Source: Rheum nobile
Lineage: Eukaryota; Streptophyta; Magnoliopsida; Caryophyllales; Polygonaceae
Reading direction: 5' to 3'
NCBI GenBank assembly: GCA_027886185.1
Contig: WOAB01000689.1
Span: forward strand, 1-64,000
DNA: 64,000 nucleotides
The notes under the pieces were generated by a model. The model was not told where the DNA came from. It was given only the letters and a program-made list of their open reading frames with translations, and searched no databases. Positions 48,022-59,339 of the stretch are shown here, piece by piece (position 1 is the first letter of the stretch; each line of letters starts with the position of its first letter). Made by a program: the position numbers and the translations under genes.

Positions 48022-48430
48022 CCTGCTTGAAATCATCCAATCACCGCCATGTTTTATAGCAAAATTTGCAAACATTTATGAAAAAAGAAGTGTTGCGCGG
48101 AAACTTTAGACCGAGGAGCTCGGAAATTTGTAAATGCGAGACTATAATCAAAGCTACAAACCTAGGTAAACTCTGCTGTGTAAAAAGAAGAAGGAGAAAG
48201 ATAAACGTGGGAGTTTGAGGGCAACTACTCGGGCTCATCGTTGATCCGCTAGGGTTCGGTCGAACGGAGAGGAGGATTGGAGGGAACGATTTGATTTTCA
48301 CTATTTTTTTGAAAAGCTTAAATGCGTTCAAAATTATAAAGAGTATGGGATAATGCCACCGGTTGGACCATTGGGCCCAAAGAAAGAAAAAGGGCCGATC
48401 CATATAAACATGCGGCTCGCTGGGCCCTGT
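48022..48430 (-). promoter_or_regulatory. TGGGCC-rich promoter and first exon of a minus-strand transcript
   Basis: GGGCCC/TGGGCC (site II type) elements cluster at about 48370-48426 together with TATATGGATCGGCCC. On the minus strand this is followed by a C/T-rich leader (CCTCCTCTCCGTTCGACC..AACCCTAGC), an ATG at about 48240 and a splice donor (CAAGCAG|GTACTTG) near 48022. Site II elements usually mark housekeeping genes. The frame from the ATG (MSPSSCPQTPTFIFLLLLF) would be a signal-peptide-like start, but I could not follow it into coding exons. It may be the start of an untranslated leader, a lost gene or a long noncoding RNA. Confidence 0.35.
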
Positions 48431-49170
48431 ACGTCATAGCAGACTCCAACCTATTTATACAATTTTGGAAGATGATGAATCGTATGAACGTTCGTTGTCT
48501 TTTGATGTATACGGAAGAAATATCGTTTGATAATCCTAAATTTTTTATTTTTCGTGAAATATCTCTAAATTTTGATAATTTCGTGTGATAATTATAAGTT
48601 TTTAATTTTTCTCTCCAAATATCTCTTTGCCCATTTTCGTTTAAAAAATGTTATATTTAATTAAAAATAAATAAATAAAAAACAAAAAAAACAAAAACTC
48701 ATCACAGATTTCTTCTTTGGCGCTGAGCTTTAAAAGTAGGTTGGAGGCACTCCATTTTTCATAAGAATCATCATGATACGATGCCTTAACCACTACATGC
48801 GCTCTTTTTCACTATACTTAATGATTGATCCAATAGTTTGGCGCTGAGCTTCTCTAAACGTTTTTCCAGAGGTTTGAGGTTCGGTTTCTTGTCGAAGACG
48901 TATATAGAGACGCTGACATTGAAAACGGTCTACTCTTTTGTGGGTCAACTCTATCATGTCTAGACGTAGAACGATTTTGATCAATCAAATTAGCAAAATA
49001 AAAAAAAAAATTATTCTTCTAGCTAAAAAACACTTAATTGATGTGTGATTGAAAGTTGATATAAAACCAATATGTGAGGGTGGATATAAACAACAATATA
49101 CATATACTTCGTAGTAATGTGTTATTATGTGAAGAAAATGAAATCTTCAGTATAACCTCGCACAAGCACC
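48431..49170. other. no gene seen
   Basis: A/T-rich sequence with a possible MULE-end-like phrase (TTTTTCGTGAAATATCTC..) around 48540-48620. GGCGCTGAGCTT is repeated at 48720 and 48840. Confidence 0.4.
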
Positions 49171-49178
49171 CACCCACT

Positions 49179-49472
49179 TAGGGGTGAGCATGGGCCAGAA
49201 CCCGATCCGAACCGAACCCGAAAAGCCCAAAAACATGGGACCGAATCCGAACACTTCGGTTCGGTTCGGGTTCGGATCGGGTTCGGGCTAAACATCACTC
49301 AAAGGGGGAAAATGGGCAAAAATGCACTAAAACCCGAAACTCGAACCGACCCGAAATGGTAAAAAGTGTGACCCGAAACCCGAACCGAAGGAGTATGGGT
49401 TCGGGTTCGGTTCGGGTTTTTCGGGCCGGGTTCGGTTCGGGCTTCGGTTTCGTCGGCCCGTGCTCACCCCTA
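49179..49472. mobile_element. non-autonomous hAT, TAGGGGTGAGCA ends
   Basis: A 294-bp element with ends TAGGGGTGAGCATGGGCC and GGCCCGTGCTCACCCCTA. The flanking 8-mers CACCCACT (49171-49178) and CACTCACT (49473-49480) differ at one base. The interior consists of CCGAACC/GGTTCGG repeats and is of the same family type as 31528-31799. Confidence 0.85.
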
Positions 49473-49479
49473 CACTCAC

Positions 49480-49660
49480 TAGGGGTGGGCATGAAAAACC
49501 GAAACCGAAAAACCGACCCTTTTTTCGGTTAATCGTACCGAATATTTATCGAAAGTTTGGTACAATTAACCGACCGAATAAAATTACGATTTTTTGGTAT
49601 GGTTACGGTTAGTAATATTTTTACTTTTGGTTAACCGATTAACCGAACATATGTTTTTAG
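49480..49660. mobile_element. hAT left-end fragment
   Basis: TAGGGGTGGGCATG at 49480 opens a second hAT-like end (CCGAAACCGAAAAACCG repeats) directly behind the previous element, sharing the last base of its target duplication. No right end was found. Confidence 0.55.
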
Positions 49661-50272
49661 CAATTGAAAGACTTTATTAAGCTAGTCTAGTGGTTGGAGA
49701 CTCATTTAGATGTTGCATGTGACAAATGATTAATTAGTTCAATTCTCCCTCGCTCTCTATACATGCATGGCTTTGATTTACAAGAGATTAACTCCATTTT
49801 AACATATTTACTACGAGATTCTCTTGGAGGCATTCCAAAACTCTCTATCATGCATCTACATATCTCGTGTGTAATAAAAATTATGAATAACCAATTGATC
49901 TTTGCAGTGACTCTTAATATATTACATAGTTATATGGACTTTTCCATCCTTCTGAACATCATCTTATGAAATTGAGTGTTATAAAATTGTATAAAACTAA
50001 GTTGTCTTAATCTATTGTAAGTGTAGCTTTACATTGACACGTGGAAAAATATCTCTACAATAGAATATTTAATGTAATGAAGTAGTAAATTGATGCGCGC
50101 CGAAGTCATAATAAATAACTTATCCAATTTATATGTATAAATATTGTTGAATTACTTGTAATGCCAGTTTGGATTATTTGTACCCTGTTCAAGTTAAATG
50201 ACCCTTTTAGTATAGTGAAATTAGACAAATACCCCCAATGAACTTCATTCAAACCCATGATGATGTCATCAT
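49661..50272. other. no gene seen
   Basis: A/T-rich DNA with short unassigned open frames (for example 49763-49969). Confidence 0.4.
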
Positions 50273-51040
50273 TATGTAATGATGATATCATCATAAGTCA
50301 AACAAAGTAACACATTTGACCATTGACCGGTCAACCGGTGAAATTTTTCCCGCCAAAAAATATTTTCGATGACGTCATCATCTTGATCAAAACACAAACT
50401 GTCATCAAAACACAAACTGTCATAAAAAACACAAACTGTCATCAAAACACAAACTGTCATCAAAATACAAATTGTCATCAAAAACACAAACTGTCATCAA
50501 AATACAAATTGTCATAAAAAACACAAACTATCATCAAAAATACAAAATGTCATCAAAAACACAAACTGTCATAAAAAACACAAACTATCATCAAAAACAC
50601 AAACTGTCATGAAAATACAAACTGTCATCAAAAACACAAACTGTCATCAAAACACAAACTGTCATAAAAAATAAAAACTGTCATCAAAACAAAAACGGTC
50701 ATCAAAACAAAAACTATCATCAAATACAAACTGCATCACAACTAGTTAATGACACATACTGTCATCAAAACATAAACTGTCATCAAATACAAACTGTATC
50801 GCAACTAATTGATGACACATATTGTCATCAAAACACAAACTGTATCGCAACTAGTTGATGATATATACTGTCATCAAAACACAAACTGTATCGCAACTAG
50901 TTGATGACACATATTGTCATCAAAATACAAACTGTCATCAAATACAAACGATATCGCAACTAGTTGATGACACATATTGTCATCGCAACTAGTTAAGGTC
51001 ACAAACTGTCATCACAACTAGTTAAGGTCACAAACTGTCA
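50273..51040. repeat. minisatellite array, left part
   Basis: More than 20 units of ACAAACTGTCATCAAAAC (about 18-20 bases, 50390-50740). Longer units of about 47 bases follow (CAACTAGTTGATGACACATATTGTCATCAAA.., 50740-51040). A hairpin (GATGATGTCATCATTA..TAATGATGATATCATC, about 50257-50293) precedes it. The ACTAGTT core is shared with the array on the far side of the Athila insertion. Confidence 0.92.
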
Positions 51041-52319
51041 TCAAAAAGTACTCCTCTTCAGTCAGCACCTCTTGACGATGAAAATGATCAACCCAAACCT
51101 CATCAGCAGAGCTAGGATTTTGGACGCTGGGTTGCTCTGGTCTCACCGCTGGGCGGTGGTCATTGCCGCGGGGCTGTGAGGTCGCGGTGGAGATACTGAG
51201 GTACGTCGCCGGGTCGCGGACATTCTCGCCACGGGGCGGTGAGATAACTGGGACGTCGCGCCGGGTCGCGGTGATGGGTGACGCGGGGCGGTCAGATATG
51301 TTCTCCATCTCATAATCGTCCTCCTCTACAACACTGGGAGGAACGTTTTCCCTCGGGTTTACTACCGTTTGAGATGGTAGATTCTCCGACCTCCTTGCTT
51401 TGAGCTGTATAATTGACTCCGCCAACTGGTTCACCTGACCTACTATATCCTTGATGCTTGACTCGGTATTCTGCACATGAGTGGTGAAATGTTGAGTCAA
51501 GGTCCTGAGCATCTCTTCAGTTGACAGGGAGTTACTAGCATGGGGAGCTACTGGTAGCTCAACAAAGTGGGGTTGAGGTGTTTCTTGTCTACCCGTTTTC
51601 GCGATAATGTCTTTCAATGAAACAATTTCTTGCAATAAATGTGCATCCTTGGAGTTGACAGCACTAACTCCTCTGGTCCTTGGGGCTTCATCAAAATCTC
51701 TTGTGCTCTCAGCCATATCATGAAGTCTAGTCATGGCTGCATCAGGGGTCATATTCAAGATACTACCACCACACGTAGCATCTATGATTCTTCTTTCATC
51801 ATCCAGCAGCCCATTGTAGACATAGAGTACTAGAGCTTTCTTGTCAAAACCATGGAACGGACAACTAGAGCACAGTCGTGTGAACCGCTCATAATATTCA
51901 TAAAGGATCTCCTCCTCTCTTTGTTCAATACTGGCAATTTCCCTTTTCAAAGCGTTCACCATCTTGGCTGGGAAATATTGTGTGAGGAAAGCCTTAAGTA
52001 GCTCAGCCCATGAATTTATGCTTCTGCCAGGCAGATGATAGTACCAGTCATCAGCATCGTCCTTAAGAGTGAACCCGAAGGCTCTCATTTTAATTTGATC
52101 CTCAGTGACGTCGGCTGGTTTGATGCTCATAATGACGTTGTGGAATTTTCTCAAGTGTAGGATGGGGTCTTCTCCACTTCGTCCATAATATCTCGGGAGT
52201 AACCGTATCACTCCTGATCTGAGCTCAAATGTCACACCACCAGCAAGGGGTGAAATAATTACAATCAAGGGCTGCTGTATCAGATCTGGCACAGTCAATT
52301 GTCGGAGTGTCTGAGTCAT
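51018..52319 (-). pseudogene. Athila-type gag (Retrotrans_gag), truncated
   Basis: From ATG 52319 the frame encodes about 430 residues. Core motifs are YYGRSGEDPILHLRKF, VTEDQIKMRAFGFTLKDDA, DWYYHLPGRSINSWAELLKAF and FTRLCSSCPFHGF, diagnostic of the Retrotrans_gag domain in Athila/Tat-type Ty3/gypsy elements. A coiled-coil-like region (LLQEIVSLKDIIAK; TEEMLRTLTQHF) follows. The last eight codons before the stop at 51018 are read from the minisatellite, so the real C-terminus, zinc knuckle and pol are missing. Confidence 0.85.
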
Positions 52320-52439
52320 TCGTACCTGTCTCTGTATCAACTTCAACAAGTAGCAAATCAGTAGCAAAGGTGCGGACCGTAAGATAGGTCCACACCAAAG
52401 TAACACACACATAAACACACAGAAAAATCAAAACTTGCC

Positions 52440-52458
52440 TCCCCGGCAACGGCGCCAA
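52440..52458 (-). promoter_or_regulatory. primer binding site, tRNA-Asp type
   Basis: Minus-strand TTGGCGCCGTTGCCGGGGA, two bases from the LTR end. It is complementary to the 3' end of plant tRNA-Asp (..CCCCGGCAACGGCGCCA). Confidence 0.85.
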
Positions 52459-52460
52459 TT

Positions 52461-54043
52461 TGATAGGTGTTTGTCGTCGTGACACCTAAACAAATAAAAT
52501 AATCCTAACAAACCTAAACAAGTAGTAGAGGCAAGCAAGGGTCGAATCCACAGGGAGGAAGTGATCAATCTATGTGTTCGTAAGCATGCAAAGTAACAAA
52601 TGGGGGTTTTGATTATCAAGTAGAGCAAAGCAAACAAGTGTAGTTGATGAGAAAATAAGAATGGGAAAAGTAGTTCTACTAGAACGAGATCCACAATACA
52701 GAGATAAGTCGATCACTGAAATCTTATAAATCCAAGTTCTTTAACTATTCTTATGGTTGTTCCCACCCTGATCTTAAGTACTACCGATTCTCATAGTTGT
52801 CGATAGACTTATTACTATGCCAATGATAAAGTACCACTGATTCTCACAGTTATCAGCGTACTTTAGCACCAACACAACAATAGCAATGCACACAAGGATA
52901 TAGGATACATGCAAGTAGAAAGACGTACAAGTACTCACTCCCCTACTTAACATGCAATGATTCTCACTCACAATTGTACGCTCGGAACCCCTATACGCAC
53001 AATTGTGTTTGCCACTAGATATGCACTCGGAGCCCCTATATACAATCCTAGCAATTGATAAAAAGCATTCAACCTAGTTGGCCAGACTATGAAGAATAAC
53101 GATAAATCAATAATCAATATAACCAAGAGAATCAAACCAACACACATAAGAATAAGAACAAGGAATAGAAATCTCACAACATAATCAATTGTATTGCTTC
53201 AAACGTCTAGTAGAACAAAGGTGTTTAGCTCTCCATGAGTTGGAACCCCGGAGACAAAACTACGAACTAAAACTGAATTCTAACATCTCCTCTCGAAAAC
53301 TAGGTTAACAACGAGTATTTAACCTAAACCTAAAAGATTGTAAAAATAATAAAAGGAAATAATAATAAAGATAATAACCAAATATAAGAAATCAGATCTC
53401 GGGAAATTAATCCCGCAAATCCTCGCACCAGCCTCGCGGTACAGCACATCTCCAAGGCAGCAGCCAACTCGGCCCAACCAAGCATCAGCGGCCCATTCCA
53501 GCAATCATCCTTGCGCTGACATCACCATGACGTCATCACTCCAATTCATCTTCCGCTTCAGCTTCACGCGGCATTTCACGCGGCTTCAATTCAATTCCTT
53601 CGTGGGCCGCTCGGCAATTCATGCGGCTTCGGCTTCTTCCTGGGCCTTTCATTTTGGGCCTTATTTCTTCACGTGGGCTTCTCCTCCCTTGGGCCTAAAT
53701 TCCTCCAATTCCAGCATTAGCGCGCGGCGTCTTAATTAATTGCTTCAATTCACGTGATTAGGCGCGGGGCGCCAACTCCCACCGCGGGGCGGTGATTTCC
53801 ATCGCGGGGCGGTATTCTTCTCTCTTCAGCTCCTCTTTTTATCTTCTTTATTACCAAGTGTTGATAATCTTCTCCAATAAATTTCAGCAGATCCTCATCA
53901 TCTCCATCTAAACTGTAAAACCTTAGATATCTTCACTTCTCAACTACTCTTCTGGATTACAGACTTAGCCTAAATCTACTCCAAAACTCCATCTAAAATA
54001 TGTCAATAATCACTAGTTAAGGTGCATGAAATGACACCTATCA
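52461..54043 (-). repeat. 5' LTR of the Athila-like element
   Basis: 1583 bp bounded by the inverted pair TGATAGGTGT and ACACCTATCA, starting TG and ending CA. It holds several copies of CGCGGGGCGGT (about 53763-53805). Similar G/C phrases occur in the gag tail (about 51160-51290). Confidence 0.85.
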
Positions 54044-54605
54044 AATACAAATCTCGTTTTGATGACAATTATAGTTGAAATGTCACCACCACTAGTTGGT
54101 GGCATTTACGAAGTGTCACCTCCACTAGTTAGTGCACGTTCAAAGTATTATCAAGACTAGTAATTAGTGGCGGTTTCAAAGTGTCATCAAGACTAGTAAT
54201 TAGTTGGTGGCATTTATGAAGTGTCACCTCCACTAGTTCAGTTGCGCGTTTGAAGCGTCACGAAGGCTAGTCGGCGACGCGTTCGAAGCATCACCGAGGC
54301 TAGTCGGTGGCGCGTTCGAAGCGTCACCGAGGCTAGTCGGTGGCGCGTTCGAACCGTCGCCGAGGCTAGTCGGTGGCGCGTTCGAACCGTCGCCGAGGCT
54401 AGTGGGTGACGTGTTCGAAGCGTCACCGAGGCTAGTTCGGTGGCGCGTTCGAAGCGTCGTCGAGGCTAGTCGGTGGCGTGTTCGAAGCGTCGTCGAGGCT
54501 AGTCGGTGGCGCGTTTGAAGCGTCGCCGAGGCTAGTTTATGGCGCATTCGAAACGTCGCCGAGGCTAGTCGGTGGCGCGTTCGAAGCTTCGCCGAGGCTA
54601 GTAAG
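54044..54605. repeat. minisatellite array, right part, ~33-bp units
   Basis: From 54238 about eleven units of GAGGCTAGTCGGTGGCGCGTTCGAAGCGTCGCC, G/C-rich and well conserved. Before them (54044-54237) are A/T-richer, more diverged units with CACTAGTTGGTGGCATTTA. The 33-base unit is a multiple of three, so it produces long open frames that are not genes. Confidence 0.92.
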
Positions 54606-54834
54606 TGATTTCATATATACATTTTCGAGGTTCAGTTGATCATCAGTCAATTTTCAAAATGGTCCTTTACTTGCCACACTTGCTCAAGAAAATGAAGGAT
54701 CAGAATTAAATTACGTACACTACTCTTAATTAAGTATGTCCCACCGCTCTTTCTGATGGATCAACTTGTGACTTGATTTCGAGAACTCAACCCCAATCAA
54801 TCTAAAAGCTCTTGTATCGTATTTCTTTGTAGCC
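54606..54834. other. no gene seen
   Basis: Short spacer between the minisatellite and the PIF/Harbinger end. Confidence 0.5.
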
Positions 54835-55139
54835 TATGGCTCTGTTCGGTAAAATAATGCTGATGTTGTTACTTATGCTAATGCTTATACTGATGTTGTT
54901 ACTTATGTTAATGTTGTTATTTATTTAGATGATGATACTTATGCTGATATTAATACTTATTTTATGTATAATTGTTTGGTAAAACAATACTTATTAATAT
55001 TTATTTTTGCCAAAATTACCAAAAAACCCTTAACTAAAATTTAAGTGTATAATCACGTGTATATCACGTGACTAAATGTAAGGCTGAAATTTGGGCCTCA
55101 CGTGAGGTGCACGTGACTGGCATCCACAAAGACCACAGT

Positions 55140-56171
55140 ACTCGATCGTCTTCTATTGGTTTCGATATGCAGCAGTCGATAGCAGCCCTTGAGCCTCTGC
55201 TGAAGACGACGACTCAGCCAAGGAGCCTCTGCTGAAGACGACGACTCCGCTAGTAACCCCATCGGCAGATGTTGGTCCGTTGTCCGAGAGGGTCGCGAAA
55301 GGCGCTCGTCCGCGAAGGAAAGGAGACTACATCGACCGTACCTAGAAAATTTGTAAGTCCAGATTCAGATTTCTCTTGCTGTCGAACACTGAAATTAGGC
55401 CTATTCACGGAACCAAGCTAATGTCCCTCAATCCTTCTCCTATTGATGAGTGTTTGTAATTCGAGCTTCATTCACTGAACACGCAAGGGTTCAATTTAGG
55501 GTTCACTGACTTTAGGGTTGAAATTGGGGGTACACTGAAATTAGGGTTCACTATAGGGTCGAGATTGCATATTTCACTGAATTAAGGGTTCAATTTAGGC
55601 GTAATCGTGAGGTAGTTGAATATAGGGTCCACATTTGTCTGAATTAGGGATAATCGTGAGCTAGTAGAAAACTTAACCTATTTAACTGAAATATAACTGG
55701 ATGTAGGGTATTTAACTGAATATAGGATATTTAACAGAATTAGCATTTAGGAATGAATTTTGGTTACTTGGTAAAGGGATAATCGTGCCGTAATACATTT
55801 ATGACAAATTGTTAATTTGTAAGAGATTCACTGGACTTATGGTAATTGATGTTGGCCTACTTGTTTAGGCTTCCTATTTCACTGAGTTTCTCATAAATCA
55901 CTGAGAGAATATTTTTACTTGTTACATACTTTTATTTAGGGCTAGTTGTTTTACTTCACTGAATTTTGCACTTCTTAATTATGTTAATTCATGTATGTTG
56001 CTTGGTAGAGATTTATTTAGGGCTACTTGTTAGCTACTTAGCTATATGTCAATGAATTTTGCTATGTTATAAACTGATGTAGGGCTATTTGTTAGTTAAT
56101 TGATTTAGGTCTCTGCATGTTTAATATGTAATGTTTGTCTACATAATATTAGGTCTCTGCATGTTTAATAG
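55140..56171 (+). other. Harbinger 5' leader and introns, TTTAGGG repeats
   Basis: GCCTCTGCTGAAGACGACGACTC is duplicated 31 bases apart near 55192-55246. Then come repeated AGGGTTCACTGAA and TATTTAACTGAAT phrases (55490-55760), probably leader and intron sequence of the SANT gene. Confidence 0.45.
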
Positions 56172-57580
56172 ATACCGAAATTGTGAAAGGGAAAGGATTT
56201 GGAAAGGGGAAGGCAATAGCAAAGGAAAAGTCATTCCACTGGACTGTGTCGCTTACTTTAACATTTTTGGAAGTCCTAAGATTTCTAAAAAGGAAAAATG
56301 GGTATGGTGTATCCTTCAGTTGGTCTGAGATATGTTCTGAATTTTACTTGAAAACAAAGATGGCTATAACGCCTAAAACCGCCCAGAATAAATATTTCTC
56401 TCAAAGGCGAAAATGGTCGAATTGGGGGAAAATTGGGCACATGTAGACTGGTGTAGGTTGGGATGAAACAACTGGTCGCATTACGGCAGAGGAGGAATGG
56501 TGGCAAAAGAAAAGAAAGGTACGTTATCGCAATTCTTGTCCTACTACTTTTAAAATTTGTCCAGGTTTATTTTTTCTTTGAATCCTTACATATGTTACAT
56601 AATGATTTAGGGCTACTTGTTAGCTGTTTTTTTTTCCTGATTTCCACACAACATTTAGGGCATTTTCTGTTTTTTTGCTAGGTTATGTTGTTTTCTATTC
56701 TTGTTGGTATATAAGGTCTATTGAGTAGTTACAATTTCTGAATGATCTTTTTTCTCCTCTATACTAATTCTAGCTTACCAGTTGACACTCCTTAAAAGGA
56801 AAGGAGTAGTAGAAAGTATTCATCCATTGCACATTCAACGTCTTCATATATTATGGTAGCCAGTGACGGTTTTTTATTTTTGCTAAATATTACAAATGGA
56901 TTGTTCAGGAGTTAGGTGATGCGTATACATCCTTCAGAAGGAGAGGAGTGCAACCAAAGATAAGTGATCTGTGGGATGACATCTATTCTGAATTGGTGGC
57001 GTCCGGGAAGCACGCTGTGGCTGCATCGATGGAACCTGATTCGGTTCCCATGGGCGTTGATGATGAAGTTAATGTCCAGACTGATGTTGAGGATGATCTC
57101 CTTGAGGCTCAAATTGAAAAAGACGCTGAAGATGATGAACATGACATTAATCAATCCTGGGGTACTCAACTGCTCACAGGGACAACTGGCTCAACGTTGC
57201 AATCACAATCAAAAGGCAAGGCCCATAGCCTCCCAACAACAAAGAGTACACAAAAAAAGAGGAAAAGGCAATCACCTTCAGCTGCCTTGTTTAGCGAGCA
57301 AATTGCGTCTGTGGAGGAAACAGGTAAACAAATGTTGACATTGATGAAGAATGATTTTGAGGCAAGCACCACAGGAGATGACAACAAATACAACAAGGCT
57401 GTTGGGATGCTAGACAAGCTTGTTGATTCTAGTCTCGTTGAAGGGGGGTCTGGCTTATGGTGTTTTGCCATGACTGAGTTGGAAAAGGAAAATAGACGTA
57501 GGACATTTATGAAGATAAAGACAGATGAATTCAGGGTAAAGTGGTTGGCTCACGAGTACAGAAACAGTGGCCAAGTGTAG
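56172..57580 (+). pseudogene. Harbinger SANT/Myb-like protein (ORF1), one stop
   Basis: Exons 56172-56518 and 56909-57580 by frame and GT..AG borders. The first encodes the Myb/SANT-like domain (FHWTVSLTLTFLEVL, FSWSEICSEFYLKTK, KYFSQRRKWSNW, TGVGWDETTGRITAEEEWW). The second continues FRRRGVQPKISDLWDDIYSEL, an acidic region, a basic nuclear-localisation-like KKRKRQ, and the C-terminal ELEKENRRRTFMKI..RVKWLAHEY motif. An in-frame TAG (56444-56446) lies between HM and TGVGWD, where one sense codon (perhaps CAG) is expected. Family knowledge: this protein partners the Harbinger transposase for nuclear import and DNA binding. A first exon with ATG is not resolved. Confidence 0.8.
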
Positions 57581-57883
57581 ACGCACTTCCACCGAGTGGC
57601 ATTATGCAAACTTTGATGACATTTATTGTTTCTCTGAAAACATGGCATGTGTTTTAAGACAATTTGTCTTCGTATTTTCTTTAGCTTGTATGTTTTATGT
57701 GGTGTTATGCAAACTATGTGGTGTTATGTGGTATTCTGCAAACTATGTTGACATTTATTAGAAATTTGGATTTTGGATACACGTCATATTGGTTAAGATA
57801 AGTGTGCATTGTATTACAGTTTGTATTAAGTTTTAATAAGTAATTATTGTTCGTATGTAACAGGGTGTTATATACCCTAGGCT

Positions 57884-59339
57884 ATGGATGGCCAACTCAG
57901 AAAAGTCAAGTGTAAACTGTCCAAGAGAGATGTCAGAAATAAGTGGTATCCTCGTTGCAAGTTGTGGTTGGACATGAACACGCAACTTCTAACGGCTTAC
58001 CAACGAAGGTACATGATTAAGGTTCCTTGTTTTGATTCGGAATTGACTGGGATCATGTGGATGAGAGAAATCATAGACTCAGAGTCAGATGTGCGGTGCA
58101 TGATTTCATTTAGAATGGAACGACATGTCGTCCTAGACTCGTGCAAAGAGTTAGAGAATTATGGATTAAAAGCGTCTCGAAATATGACAGTGCTAGAAAA
58201 AGTGGGAGTGTTTCTATACATAATTGCTCTAGGGCAGTCCAACAGAGCAACATGTGAACGTTTTCAGAGATCAGGAGACACTGTTAGTCGAGTAGTCCAT
58301 CAAGTATTGGATGCATTAGTTGGTCGTAAGTCTGGATTCCAAGGTCTTGTACAAAAACTGCTACAACCCCGTGACCGAAATTTCACTACAGTTCCTAATA
58401 GGATTCAATCACAACAGAGATATGGCCTTTTTGAGGTATTTATGCTGTAGGGTTTATGCATTGACACATAAGAATTCAATAATTAACTCCTTATTGTGCT
58501 ACACATTCACTTGTAGGGGGCAATTGGTTGCATTGATGAGACTCACATAACTGCTTCTATACCAGTGCACGAGCAATATCCATACTTTGGGCGAAAAAAA
58601 TATTGCTCGTTTAATGTCATGGCCGTGTGTGATTTTGACATGTACTTCACGTTCATTTCGACCGGGTGGGAAGGGAGTGCGCATGATGCGCGGGTGTTCG
58701 ACCATGCTGTAAAAACGCCATGTCTTAACTTCCCACACCCTCCAGCAGGTAACTTATAAACCTTTACGTGTTAAGTTTGACTTTATGCATATGAATGTTG
58801 GGATCTTGAGAGCTTGTTTGCAAGGGTAAAACACGTTTCTTCACATGAACTTTATTTGGTGCCACTTTATTCTAGGTTGTTTTACACAATTTTTTCCAGG
58901 GCGTTATTATCTATTGTATAAGGGATACCCGGATAGACAAGGATACATGGTGCCATATTCTAAAGTGAAATACCATAAATCTCAATTCAAAAGGGAGATT
59001 CCAAAAAACTCTGAAGAAGGATTCAACCGCATTCATTCTTCCTTACGATGCACCATTGAGCGATGCTTCGGAGTCCTAAAAAAGAGATGGAAGATTTTAA
59101 ATGCTATGCCGAGCTACAGTATCCCAACACAGAACGACTTTCTTCTAGCTTGTTTTGGCCTCCACAATTTCATTTTACATCATCAGCACCATGATTCATT
59201 ATTTGAAGATGATGAACAATGGGAAGAAATATTTCAAGGACGAGAAGATGAAGGCACTGGCGAATTGCCTGGAGGCATGGGCGAATTAAGAGCTAAAATT
59301 GCACGTGAAATTTGGAACAACAGAGCAAGATTTCTTTAG
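57884..59339 (+). pseudogene. PIF/Harbinger transposase (HARBI1-like, DDE_Tnp_4), active site altered
   Basis: Exons 57884-58435, 58517-58748 and 58900-59339 give an uninterrupted 407-residue protein. The N-terminal half includes the helix-turn-helix (ATCERFQRSGDTVSRVVHQVL). The catalytic domain has the first Asp in GCIDETHI and the third acidic residue in CTIERCFGVLKKRW. GWEGSAHDARVF and the C-terminal LACFGLHNFI motif are also present. The second catalytic Asp, normally in YYL.D.GYP, is Tyr here (YYLLYKGYP, codon 58917-58919). The frame is open but the enzyme should be inactive. It sits 0.3 kb downstream of ORF1 in the same orientation, the usual Harbinger order. Confidence 0.85.

Larger units (their letters stand above)
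51041..54043 (-). mobile_element. truncated Athila-like Ty3/gypsy LTR retrotransposon
   Basis: On the minus strand the order is LTR (54043-52461), primer binding site (52458-52440), gag (from 52319), then abrupt loss of all downstream sequence at about 51040, where the minisatellite begins. No protease, reverse transcriptase, integrase or 3' LTR is present. The 5' LTR flank (AATACAAATC) and the sequence left of the break (..GTCATCAAA) both belong to the same repeat array. The element thus inserted into the array and its 3' part was deleted. Confidence 0.85.

Noticed and set aside
49295..49492. Proline-rich protein near 49.4 kb
   Set aside because: It lies within the CCGAACC repeats of the hAT at 49179-49472 and is a by-product of them.
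50323..50740. CRISPR-like regular repeats
   Set aside because: Units are direct tandem repeats without unique spacers, and the surroundings are plant nuclear DNA. This is a minisatellite.
54233..54547. 104-codon repeat protein on the minus strand
   Set aside because: It is produced by a 33-base tandem unit (a multiple of three). Other frames are open as well, and there is no domain.
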